The notes under the pieces are model-generated. The model was not told the DNA's origin and did not search any database. It saw nothing but the letters and a program-made list of their open reading frames with translations. Positions 17,508 to 25,040 of a DNA stretch of 64,000 nucleotides are shown one piece after another; the first letter of the stretch is position 1, and each line of letters starts with the position of its first letter. The translations under genes were made by a program, and so were the position numbers. This stretch comes from CAIQPS01 sp963843455 (GTDB lineage: Bacteria > Actinomycetota > Thermoleophilia > RBG-16-64-13): positions 186,001 through 250,000 of the forward strand of contig CAWJKE010000016.1 in NCBI GenBank assembly GCA_963843455.1. The letters run 5' to 3'.

Positions 17508-18311
17508 CGCGAGGACTCGCACCCTGCGCGGGACTTCGCGGCCGGTCATCGGGATCCCGTGCCCTGGGGCAAGCACCAGCGGCTCAAGGTCCGCCATGGA
17601 GGCAACCGATTCTTTGGCCGCCCGCCAATTCCAGGTGGTGTACCAGGGCGGTCCGGACACCCTGTGCTCCTTTCGCAGAAGACTCCACATGGAGTTGAGG
17701 TTGATGGTCACCAGAGCGTCGCCGGTGATCAAGACCCGGTCGGCCCTGCGGAAGAAGGCGACGTGTCCGGGCGTATGGCCCGGTGTGGGAACCGCCTCCC
17801 AGTCCGGGAGACCCGGGAGTTCGGCGACCAGATCGAGCGGGCGCGCCACGTCCTTGAAGCTGGCCTGCGACACCATGGCCTCGGTCCGCTTCGACCCCAG
17901 GAGCCGCAGCAGAGGCAGGATGACCCAGCGGTCGAGCGGGTTGGCGTACTCGTGGAAAGTCGAGACGTCTCCCAGAACCAGCGGCAACTCGGCGGGATGC
18001 ACCCAGACGGAGCATTTCCACAGATGCGCCAGTTCGCGAGCCGCACCGGCATGATCCGGGTGATCGTGCGTGAGAAGGATCGAAGCGGGAGACGAGTCCT
18101 CCCCGAATAGGGACTCCGCGGCCCTTTGGATCAGTGCACCACACTTTGCCGATGCGGCGTCGATGAGCACCCACGATGGACCCGACCGCACGAAGTAGAT
18201 GTTGGACCTAAGAAGCCCCTTGCCCACCGCCATCCAGTGGACTCCCGGGGCGATCTCCTGGGGCGTCGCGGCGTCGGTCTTACCCAGCTGCCGAGCCGTC
18301 GCCCGGCTCAT
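17466..18311 (-). CDS. MBL-fold metallo-hydrolase
   Basis: A 281-residue metallo-beta-lactamase-fold protein. The metal site is complete: THDHPDHAG (about residue 89), the HPAEL region, GHTPGHVAFF (about 188) and LAPGHGIPM near the end, with ITGDALV as the bridging Asp block. Such enzymes hydrolyse thioesters, lactones or glyoxalase-type substrates. The start ATG overlaps the stop of the rhodanese lipoprotein gene (ATGA), so the two are translated as a pair, a common pairing in sulfur and persulfide metabolism. The 3' end overlaps the convergent Tm-1-like gene. Confidence 0.9.
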   Translation of the reverse strand: MSRATARQLGKTDAATPQEIAPGVHWMAVGKGLLRSNIYFVRSGPSWVLIDAASAKCGALIQRAAESLFGEDSSPASILLTHDHPDHAGAARELAHLWKCSVWVHPAELPLVLGDVSTFHEYANPLDRWVILPLLRLLGSKRTEAMVSQASFKDVARPLDLVAELPGLPDWEAVPTPGHTPGHVAFFRRADRVLITGDALVTINLNSMWSLLRKEHRVSGPPWYTTWNWRAAKESVASMADLEPLVLAPGHGIPMTGREVPRRVRVLALQIRRGWDRFPER

Positions 18312-18778
18312 TGGTTCTGGAGCAGTGGGTAGCCGGCGGCCTCCCAGGCGCGGAAGCCGCCATCGAGGTTGTAGACGTTCGTGTAGCCCGCCTTGACCAG
18401 CGCGCGGGCGGCGGTGGCGCTCATGCTCCCGCTCCGGCAATAGACCACGATCTTGGCGTCGTGGGCTTGGGGGTATTCGCCGAGACGCGCCTCGGTCTGG
18501 TCGAACGGGATGAAGGCATCCGTCTTTTCGATCTCACCTTCGTAGGGGATATGCACATTGACGAAGAAGAAGTCCTTGTTCTGCAGCATGGTGTCAAGTT
18601 CCTGCGGAAGGATATCGGTGTATTGGCCGCCACCCTCCACCGGGACGGCCTGTCCCACCGCCTGACCGGGGGCGGTCGATGAACTGGCGGTCGATGAGCT
18701 GGGGACCGGGGCGCTGGAACAGGCGCCCACCGCAAGTGCGACTACCACCAGCAAGGCCACGAGCAGAAGAGATCTCAC
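18308..18778 (-). CDS. Rhodanese-domain lipoprotein
   Basis: A 156-residue exported protein. The signal peptide has a hydrophobic core and a lipobox ending VGAC near residue 20, followed by a Ser/Thr/Ala/Pro tether (about residues 21-45). The single rhodanese domain has the active-site loop VVYCRSGSMSA with the catalytic Cys, and the C-terminal NLDGGFRAWEAAGYP typical of the fold. It should sit on the outer face of the membrane and transfer sulfane sulfur or sense thiols. Its stop overlaps the MBL hydrolase start. It lies 10 bases downstream of the TfoX-like gene. Confidence 0.9.
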   Translation of the reverse strand: MRSLLLVALLVVVALAVGACSSAPVPSSSTASSSTAPGQAVGQAVPVEGGGQYTDILPQELDTMLQNKDFFFVNVHIPYEGEIEKTDAFIPFDQTEARLGEYPQAHDAKIVVYCRSGSMSATAARALVKAGYTNVYNLDGGFRAWEAAGYPLLQNQ

Positions 18779-18788
18779 TTGGTCTACC

Positions 18789-19163
18789 TCAAGCAGTCGG
18801 ACGGGGCTTTCTTGGTTTTGGCTCTTTCGGCGGCAAGGCTCCCACGAATTCGATCGACCGGAGAAGCCAGTGCTCGAAAGCGTCGGGATCGCTCCATACC
18901 GGCTCGAGCATGACCACGTATTCCTTCATGATCCTGCCGGGCATGGGCTCGAACGGCATAGCGCCGACCCTAGCCTGGGCGTCGGCCCGATCCGCCTCCG
19001 ACAATCGCAGTACGATCTTCTTTCCGTGTACGCCCGCGAACATGTTCCCGTTCAGGAAGAGACACAGGCCGCCGAACATCTTGCGGCGTTCGACCAGCGG
19101 AAACGAATCGGCCGCCTCTGCCAAAAGGTCGCTGAGCTCGCTTGAAGCCTTTTCCCAGTCCAT
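18789..19163 (-). CDS. TfoX/Sxy N-terminal domain protein
   Basis: A 124-residue protein matching the TfoX N-terminal domain: RKMFGGLCLFLNGNMFAGVHG near residues 27-46, VLRLSEADRADA, and a PGRIMKEYVVM strand. In proteobacteria TfoX/Sxy regulates competence, but single-domain actinobacterial and environmental members have no established function. The C-terminal 15 residues are Pro/Lys-rich. It lies 13 bases after the SRPBCC gene in a small minus-strand operon with the rhodanese and MBL genes. Confidence 0.85.
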   Translation of the reverse strand: MDWEKASSELSDLLAEAADSFPLVERRKMFGGLCLFLNGNMFAGVHGKKIVLRLSEADRADAQARVGAMPFEPMPGRIMKEYVVMLEPVWSDPDAFEHWLLRSIEFVGALPPKEPKPRKPRPTA

Positions 19164-19176
19164 GGCTCCGCCTCCC

Positions 19177-19605
19177 CTACCGATCCTCTAGGACGGTCTT
19201 CAGCTTGACCAACTGACCTATCTCGTCCACCATCGTGCGCTTGACCGAGCCTGACAGGAACCTGGCTAGGCCTCTGGGTTCCCACCATAGCGCGAAGGTG
19301 AGGCGGACCCCGCCATCAGCCGGCTCCAAAACGTACAGCCCTCTGGGCCGGGCCGGACCCGCGATCGCGCGAAAGCCCAGCCGCATCGGACGCTCGTACT
19401 CGGTGATCTCATAGTCCGCCGCAATCCGGTGACCGCCCGGGCCGCGGACCCCCTGACGCCAGACGGCGCCCGCGCCCTGACCGGAGACGTGCTCGATGTC
19501 GAGGACGCCGGGCCGCCAGAGCAGGTTGTTCTCGCCTGCGGCCAGAAAGTCGAACACGTATTCTGGACTACGGTGTATCTCGATGGTGGCCTCTGCACGT
19601 GGCAT
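19177..19605 (-). CDS. SRPBCC (START-like) family protein
   Basis: A 142-residue protein with the helix-grip fold pattern: ATIEIHRSPEYVFDFLAA at the start, LLWRPGVLDIEHVSG, ITEYERPMRLGFRA, FALWWEPRGL, and a long C-terminal helix with VKLKTVLED. Such proteins bind hydrophobic ligands or act as polyketide cyclases. The open frame extends to 19659, but ATG 19605 behind GGGGGAAG fits the domain start. It is the first gene of the minus-strand run ending with the MBL hydrolase, and is divergent from the esterase at 19795. Confidence 0.85.
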   Translation of the reverse strand: MPRAEATIEIHRSPEYVFDFLAAGENNLLWRPGVLDIEHVSGQGAGAVWRQGVRGPGGHRIAADYEITEYERPMRLGFRAIAGPARPRGLYVLEPADGGVRLTFALWWEPRGLARFLSGSVKRTMVDEIGQLVKLKTVLEDR

Positions 19606-19794
19606 GCGGCGCTTCCCCCAGGACCCCTCAACTATGCTTGCAGCACCTGCACAGCGCATGCTACCGCTTGAACGGGGTTCTCGCTTCCTGCTCGCGGCGT
19701 TCGCAGATGAAGGATAGAATCAAGGACGCTGTGACACCCTCGAGCGGATGAGCAAGATGTGGTTCTCGCGTCGACCGGCAGAGAGGCAACGGCC

Positions 19795-20661
19795 ATGAAG
19801 ATGGGACTCTACCGCCTCCTCATACCTGTTGCGCAAAAGGCGGTTCGAAAGCCGAAGGAGCCTTGCGGCAGAGAGCTCTTTCTGGCCACCGAGGCGGGCC
19901 GGGTCCGCGTGCTCGGCTACAACCTGGATACGCCAGAGACGCTCCCTCTCTTCGTGGACATGCATGGTGGCGGCTTCATCCTGGGGCACGCCGAAATGGA
20001 CGACCCCTTCATGCCCAAGGTCGCCCAGACGGCTCGGGTGAAGATCCTCAGCATCGATTACAGCCTTGCTCCCCAGCACCCCTTCCCCCAGGCCCTCAAT
20101 GAGTGCTATGCGGTGGTCAGGTACGCAAAGCAGCACCCGCAAGAGTTCGGGATCGACCCCAGGAGCATCGCGGTGGGCGGTCACAGCGCCGGTGGCAATC
20201 TGAGTGCCGGCATCTGCCTGCTCGACGCGGAACGCGGGGAACTGGGGCTCAAGGCACTGATACTGGACTATCCTCCGCTCGATCTCTGCACCGACCCCTA
20301 TCTCAAGCCGCGGCCCGAGAAGGCCATTCCTCCCCGGATCGCTCGCATCTTCGATGCCTGCTACACCGGCAGCAGGGAGGCGGCCAAAAACCCGCTCATC
20401 TCCCCCCGGTACGCCAGCACGGATCAGATAAGGTCGTTCCCGCCGACCTTGGTCATCACCGCCGGCCAGGACTCGTTGGCCCCCGAGGCGGAGGCTTTCA
20501 AGGACAGGCTGATCGAAGCCGGAGTGCCGGTGACCTTCAAACGCTTTCAGGACGCGCCACACGGCTTCACCCTCTCGGGCGATCCGGGAGCGGAGGAGGC
20601 CTGGCAGATGATGATAGATCATCTCATCCGGTACTTGGGACGGGCCGGGGCGTCCGCGTGA
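19795..20661 (+). CDS. Alpha/beta hydrolase (HSL-type esterase)
   Basis: A 288-residue hormone-sensitive-lipase-type hydrolase. The oxyanion motif HGGGF lies near residue 59, the nucleophile elbow GHSAGGN near 132, the acid in ITAGQDSLAPE near 222, and the His in DAPHGFTLSG near 256. ATG 19795 behind GAGAGG is preferred to an in-frame GTG at 19759. The natural substrate is unknown; the family cleaves short acyl esters. Its TGA overlaps the ATG of the Fe-S gene that follows. Confidence 0.9.
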   Translation: MKMGLYRLLIPVAQKAVRKPKEPCGRELFLATEAGRVRVLGYNLDTPETLPLFVDMHGGGFILGHAEMDDPFMPKVAQTARVKILSIDYSLAPQHPFPQALNECYAVVRYAKQHPQEFGIDPRSIAVGGHSAGGNLSAGICLLDAERGELGLKALILDYPPLDLCTDPYLKPRPEKAIPPRIARIFDACYTGSREAAKNPLISPRYASTDQIRSFPPTLVITAGQDSLAPEAEAFKDRLIEAGVPVTFKRFQDAPHGFTLSGDPGAEEAWQMMIDHLIRYLGRAGASA

Positions 20662-21524
20662 TGGCCGGATTCGCCGAAGCCGATCTGACGCAGGGTCTGC
20701 GCGAGCTCGCACTCGAGCGGCTGGAGGTCGACCTGCTAGGTGTGGCCCCGGCCGAACGGCTTCAAGGGGCACCCGAAGGTGCGCGCGCCACGGACTACCT
20801 GCCCGGAGCCCGGTCTGTCGTGGTTCTGGCGGCGAAGATACCGGATGCCGTCATCGAGGTCGCTGGGCGTTACGACGATCCCGGCAAGACCCTCGGCCCC
20901 TACATGTGGTACGGCTACCCGGTCATGAACTGGGACCTGTCGTCGGTGGCGAGCCGCGTGACCAAGTTCCTGGAGATCCATGGTTTCAAAGGATTGCCCT
21001 TCCCGCCCACCGGCCTCCTCTACAAGTTCGGGAACAGGGCCGACTTCTCCCATCGGCACGCGGCGGTGGCGGCCGGCCTCGGTGAGTTCGGGTGGAATGG
21101 CCTGCTGCTGACCCCCCAGTTCGGGGCGAGACAGCGGCTGGTCTCCATCGTCACCGACGCCCCTCTGGAGCCCTCCCCCATGTACGAGGGGCCTCCCCTG
21201 TGCCGCCCCGCTTCCTGCGGACGAGCGTGCGCCGACGCCTGCCCAACCGGGGCGATGACCGGAAGCGTTTCGGTCGAGATCGGCGGCAAGACGTTCGAGT
21301 ACGCATCGCTGCATCCGGTCAGATGCAAGTGGCCGTTTGCTGAGGAGGGCTTCCGACGGACCAGGGTGGCCATGCCGGAAGACCCGACGGAAGAGGACCT
21401 GCGGACCGTGATGAGCTCGACGACCCCTCATCCGTTCGACGCTGCTCTGACTCAGTTCACCTTCGTCCCGCAGTGCGGAGCCTGCATCTTCTCGTGTCCG
21501 TCACCGCGCTTCGGTGAGGCCTAG
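20661..21524 (+). CDS. QueG-like 4Fe-4S protein (epoxyqueuosine-reductase/reductive-dehalogenase-like)
   Basis: A 287-residue protein. The N-terminal half includes YLPGARSVVVLAAKIPD and RHAAVAAGLGEFGWNGLLLTP, the last being characteristic of QueG-like proteins. The ferredoxin part carries CRPASCGRACADACPTGAM (near residue 182-200) and a second, shortened cluster QCGACIFSCPSP close to the C-terminus. True QueG uses cobalamin and two [4Fe-4S] clusters. This protein is shorter and lacks the HEAT-repeat tail, so it is a relative of unknown substrate, found often in anaerobes. It overlaps the esterase stop (TGATG) and meets the convergent OYE gene with a 4-base overlap. Confidence 0.85.
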   Translation: MAGFAEADLTQGLRELALERLEVDLLGVAPAERLQGAPEGARATDYLPGARSVVVLAAKIPDAVIEVAGRYDDPGKTLGPYMWYGYPVMNWDLSSVASRVTKFLEIHGFKGLPFPPTGLLYKFGNRADFSHRHAAVAAGLGEFGWNGLLLTPQFGARQRLVSIVTDAPLEPSPMYEGPPLCRPASCGRACADACPTGAMTGSVSVEIGGKTFEYASLHPVRCKWPFAEEGFRRTRVAMPEDPTEEDLRTVMSSTTPHPFDAALTQFTFVPQCGACIFSCPSPRFGEA

Positions 21525-22633
21525 GCGAGCATCGCCTTCCAGGCTTGGAGCTTCTCGCGCCCCCAGCGGGCGCACACGGCCGGTTTGTTCGCTGCGACGA
21601 GCTTATTGCATGCATCCTGGCAATCGCAGTGGACTATCTCGTCCTCCCGCCCCTCCAGTACCTTCGAGGGCCACTCCGGATCCGCCCAAAGCACGCGGGC
21701 CAATCCGATCAGATCGGCCTTGCCCTCGGCGATGATCTCCTCGGCCAGCCGCCCGGAGTCGATGTGCCCGGCGGTGATCACGGGAACGCCGACCGCGCTC
21801 TTCACGGCCGCCGCCAGATCGACCATGTAGCCCGGCTGGGCGCTTCGCTCGGCCACCTGCGGCAGGCCGAAGGATTCGTACGTCCCGCCCATGACCGAAA
21901 GGTACGCCACCCCGGCGGCTTCGAGCACCTGGGCGGCCCGGCACGACTCCTCGATCCCGAGTCCGCCGGGAAGCCATTCGTCGGCAAGAAAGCGGTAGCC
22001 GACGGGAAAACCCTTGACGGCCGCCTTGACCCCACTGATGACCTCCAACGGAAACCGGCAGCGATTCTCGAGAGAGCCTCCGTAGGCATCCTCCCGCCGG
22101 TTCGTCCAGGGCGAGATGAACTCGGCCAGAAGGTAGCCGGTGCCTCCGTGCAGTTCGACCATGTCGAAGCCCGCTCGCTTGACCCGCAGGGCACACTCGG
22201 CGAACTGCTCGGCGATGTGCCGCATCTCGTCGGTGGTGAGCGCCCGAGGCGTGCGACCAAAGACCTCCACCGCCGAAGGCGCGACCGGCTGGGACGCCGC
22301 CCGGGCGAAGCGCCCCGCGTGATTGAGCTGGATGCCGGCGAGAGCCCCCTGCTGCTTGATGGTCTGAGCCAGACGCGCCAAGCCGTCCAGACATTCGTCG
22401 GTGTCGGCGCGGAGTTCTCTGACGGACCCACTCGCCCCCGGGTGATCGATGCTGGCGTTCTCGACGACCACCAGCGCGACCCCGCTTCGAGCCATGAGAC
22501 GATAGTGGTCCAAGAGCGGCGCGTTCACCATGCCCTCTTCACCCGCGTAGCCCAGGAACAAGGCCGTCATGGTGAGCCTGTTCTTGAGCTTCAGCCCGCC
22601 GACCTCATAGGGGGAGAACAGATGATCGAACAT
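21521..22633 (-). CDS. NADH:flavin oxidoreductase (Old Yellow Enzyme family)
   Basis: A 370-residue FMN-dependent TIM-barrel reductase. Typical blocks are FSPYEVGGLKLKNRLTMTA, IQLNHAGRFA, MVELHGGTGYLLAEFISP with WTNRREDAYGGS, and the phosphate-binding VITAGHIDSGRLAEE followed by GLARVLWADPEWP. The usual HGAHGYL is HGGTGYL here, seen in part of the family. A C-terminal CDCQDAC...CARW Cys set could hold an [4Fe-4S] cluster, as in 2,4-dienoyl-CoA reductases, but the second FAD/NAD domain of those enzymes is absent. It probably reduces an alpha,beta-unsaturated carbonyl. It is followed upstream on the same strand by an SDR gene 27 bases away. Confidence 0.92.
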   Translation of the reverse strand: MFDHLFSPYEVGGLKLKNRLTMTALFLGYAGEEGMVNAPLLDHYRLMARSGVALVVVENASIDHPGASGSVRELRADTDECLDGLARLAQTIKQQGALAGIQLNHAGRFARAASQPVAPSAVEVFGRTPRALTTDEMRHIAEQFAECALRVKRAGFDMVELHGGTGYLLAEFISPWTNRREDAYGGSLENRCRFPLEVISGVKAAVKGFPVGYRFLADEWLPGGLGIEESCRAAQVLEAAGVAYLSVMGGTYESFGLPQVAERSAQPGYMVDLAAAVKSAVGVPVITAGHIDSGRLAEEIIAEGKADLIGLARVLWADPEWPSKVLEGREDEIVHCDCQDACNKLVAANKPAVCARWGREKLQAWKAMLA

Positions 22634-22660
22634 GCCGGCTCCTTTCGTCTTGGCTGAGCC

Positions 22661-23437
22661 TCAGATTATGTGGCTGTCGGCGCAGATCCCGCCGTCTACC
22701 GCCATTTTCTGCCCGGTGATGAAAGCCGACTCGTCGGAGGCCAGAAAGACGTAGAGCCCCACGCAGTCTTCCGGAGAGCCCTTTCGGTGGCCGAGTGGGG
22801 TCTCGCGCAGGATGCGATCGATCTGCTCCTGAGTCTCCGTCAGGCCGGCCGCGGCGACTATCTCGGTCTGGGTCACTCCCGGTTGCACCGCGTTCACCCG
22901 GATATTGAGCTCGCCCAGCTCGGCCGCCGCCGTCCTAGTCATGGAGAGGATGGCGCCCTTGGTGGCGCCGTAGACGAAGCCCCCGTGCTGTCCGTGGTCG
23001 GCTGCGATCGAAGCAGTGTTGATGATCGACCCTCCCCCGGCAGCGACCATCGCCGGGATGGCGTGCTTGGTCCCGAAGAACGTCCCCTTCTGGTTCACCG
23101 AGGTGACGAAGTCGAAATCCGCCTCCGTCAGCTCCTGGAGCGGCTTGGCGACCATGACGCCGGCATTGTTCACCATCACGTCCAAGCGGCCGAACGTGTC
23201 GACCGCGGTCGCAACAAGCCTCTTGACATCGTCTTCGCGGGAAACGTCGGCGGCCACATAGATCGCCTCCCCGCCGGCGGTCGTTATCGCTCGGGCAGTG
23301 GCTTCGCCCTGGCCGTCCGTTCGGCGATCGTTGACCACGACCCGGGCCCCTTCGGCGGCGAACGCTATCGCCACCGCCCGGCCGATGCCCGATCCGGCTC
23401 CCGTCACGATCGCTACTTTTCCCTGTAATCTGGCCAC
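22661..23437 (-). CDS. SDR-family oxidoreductase
   Basis: A 258-residue classical short-chain dehydrogenase. It has the cofactor loop TGAGSGIGRA (about residues 13-22), NNAG near 90, INTAS with the catalytic Ser, and YGATK with the catalytic Tyr and Lys near 155. The C-terminus GQKMAVDGGI is standard. The start is GTG 23437 behind GGAGGAAA; the longer open frame has no such site. It probably oxidises or reduces a secondary alcohol with NAD(P). It precedes the OYE gene in a two-gene operon. Confidence 0.92.
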   Translation of the reverse strand: MARLQGKVAIVTGAGSGIGRAVAIAFAAEGARVVVNDRRTDGQGEATARAITTAGGEAIYVAADVSREDDVKRLVATAVDTFGRLDVMVNNAGVMVAKPLQELTEADFDFVTSVNQKGTFFGTKHAIPAMVAAGGGSIINTASIAADHGQHGGFVYGATKGAILSMTRTAAAELGELNIRVNAVQPGVTQTEIVAAAGLTETQEQIDRILRETPLGHRKGSPEDCVGLYVFLASDESAFITGQKMAVDGGICADSHII

Positions 23438-23813
23438 TACTTTCCTCCCCCGCTCCGGCATACCTTGGCGGCACCAGCGCCCGCAGTCCCGCCGGCTCAC
23501 GCATGTCCTACTGCATCATCGAGAGCCGCGCGTACCGTGTAACCGTGAGTGTCAAGTCCCGCCACCCATCTGTCAAGTCCGAACGTCCGGGGCACCACGG
23601 CGAGACCTCCGATACCACCGTCGCGGACTCCAACCATCGACCATCGGATTAGGTGGATCCACACTTGAGGCCGGGGTCTCAGGCAGGGGACTGCCGGTTG
23701 GTCGCGAATAACGGGTCTAGCCACCGTGGCGGTCGATTTAGCCAAGGCCTTCTGCGGGCGTTTCTGCACGATTGCGAACAACGCTGACTGCGACAGAACG
23801 TGCTGACGTTAGG
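23438..23813. other. Intergenic region with repeat and tRNA remnants
   Basis: This 376-base gap carries no convincing gene. It holds an AGTGTCAAGTCC stretch resembling part of the dispersed element at 29922 and 41458, and a 27-base fragment of tRNA-Lys (see 23625). It borders a run of frameshifted genes. The mixture looks like debris of past insertion or recombination. Confidence 0.5.
23625..23651 (-). repeat. Fragment of tRNA-Lys
   Basis: Twenty-six of 27 bases equal positions 41658-41684 of the intact tRNA-Lys(TTT) gene, covering the T arm, variable loop and anticodon stem. The acceptor stem and D arm are absent, so it is not a functional tRNA. Such anticodon-to-T-arm copies are typical of att sites left by tRNA-directed integrases, or of partial duplications. 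Confidence 0.6.
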
Positions 23814-24260
23814 ATGGATCTCGTGACAAACATGCCTCAGCCGACCACATCTGACACGGGAGAGTCGGAAGCCGCGACTTCTCAAGTCGAGCTCTTTCAT
23901 TGTTCCCATGAGATGCCCGATCTGGCTCCCATGATCGTCAGGCGACGACTGGTGATCGAAGGCACCTGCCAGTGGCCAATCGTCGAAGACCAGATAATGA
24001 GGTATCTCACAAGACTGTCGGACGTTTGCGGTATGCAGCTGCTTACGGAACCCGTCACCCATCAATCCGAACGCTACGGCTGGGCGGGTTGGGTCCATTG
24101 GGAGAGCTCAGGCGCCCATTTCTACGCCTGGGACACGCCCGGACTGTTCTTCAGTGTGGACATCTACACGTGCAGCGAATTCGATCTCGAGCGGCGCGTG
24201 CGAGTTCACAAGGACATTCTTTCAGGCTCCCCAGGCTGTGGCGATGGTCGTTCTAGGACG
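23814..24260 (+). CDS. S-adenosylmethionine-decarboxylase (SpeD)-like protein, frameshifted
   Basis: The frame from 23814 encodes a polar leader, then a SpeD-like core: a YLTRLSDVCGMQLL helix, GWVHWESSGAHFYAW, and FFSVDIYTCSEFDLER. The last block matches the DIFTC strand of prokaryotic AdoMet decarboxylases. Near 24205 one extra base moves the frame; the continuation CEFTRTFFQAPQAVAMVV is the expected following helix and strand. In true SpeD the self-processing Ser lies in ESHxSxHTWPE. Here the segment is ESSGAHFYAWD, so the Ser/His pair does not align cleanly and pyruvoyl formation is doubtful. Start alternatives are ATG 23814 or GTG 23823. It may once have been fused to the next frame, which begins immediately. 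Confidence 0.55.
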
Positions 24261-25040
24261 GTGGACGACCGGGAACTCCGAGGACTGGCAGCCGAGGTTT
24301 CGGCGCCAGGTGCGGCTGAGCCGTTCGGCGCGTACATCTTCGGAACCGACGAGCCAGGAGCCGAACTGGGCCGCGATCTTGAGCGCGTGGTCTTTCTCGA
24401 GGCATTCGGCAACACGAACGACGACCTTGCCCGCGAGTACGGACCTTACGAGGCAAGCAGCTTGTTCATCGTGGTCATGGACCACGCTACGTCAACTTGC
24501 CCGCGGGAGTCATCCGGGTGGTGCAGCCGTCTCCCGTCGGGCTCAAGAGTCTCAACGATCTGGAATCGGTATGGGACGAGAACGCCGAGGCCGCGATGCA
24601 CCGCACGGGGCTGGAGTTTGGCCCCGAGAAGATCTGGGACGTCGCAACGCTGGCAGTCCTCTCCGAATACCGCGGAGAAGGCGACCAGAGGGCTTGTCAC
24701 CATGGGCCTCTACCAGACATTGACTCTCGCGGCTCGAGCTTCTGGGATCGATCTTCTGGTGACGATCCTGGACATGCCGGTGTTCAGGATGCTGCGCTGG
24801 AAGATGCACATGATCTTCGCAGGGTACCGGGGTATAGATCCAAAGCCCTATCTGGGATCTCCCGCAAGCATCCCCTCGTGGTGTGATCTTCTTTACTCGG
24901 ACAGGCATCTCGCGGCCGTCGATCCCGACCTGCACGGGATACTCTATAAGGGCATTGGACTGGAGCCGGCCCTGCGACGCGCAGACCTCAGCCGCATCAC
25001 ACGCACGGCGGCACGAGACGCTCTGGGCGCGGCCGGCTAG
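24261..25040 (+). pseudogene. Acyltransferase-like protein (GNAT/N-acyl-amino-acid-synthase-like), two compensating frameshifts
   Basis: Read with one missing base near 24484 and one extra base near 24690, the frame gives about 259 residues with coherent composition: FGAYIFGTDEPGAELGRDLE, then YVNLPAGVIRVVQPSP, ATLAVLSEYRGEG, LYQTLTLAARASGIDLLVTI and a C-terminal FAGYRGIDPKPYLGSPAS. The order of strand, VLSEYRG and a long helix resembles the acyl-CoA/ACP-binding part of GNAT-type acyltransferases related to N-acyl amino acid or autoinducer synthases. The assignment rests on general pattern only. It directly follows the SpeD-like frame and converges on the GGDEF-EAL gene, with a 4-base overlap. 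Confidence 0.45.

Noticed and set aside
23772..25040. One continuous 422-residue protein
   Set aside because: The frame joins SpeD-like and acyltransferase-like parts through stretches that make sense only in other frames; it stays open by chance across frameshifts.
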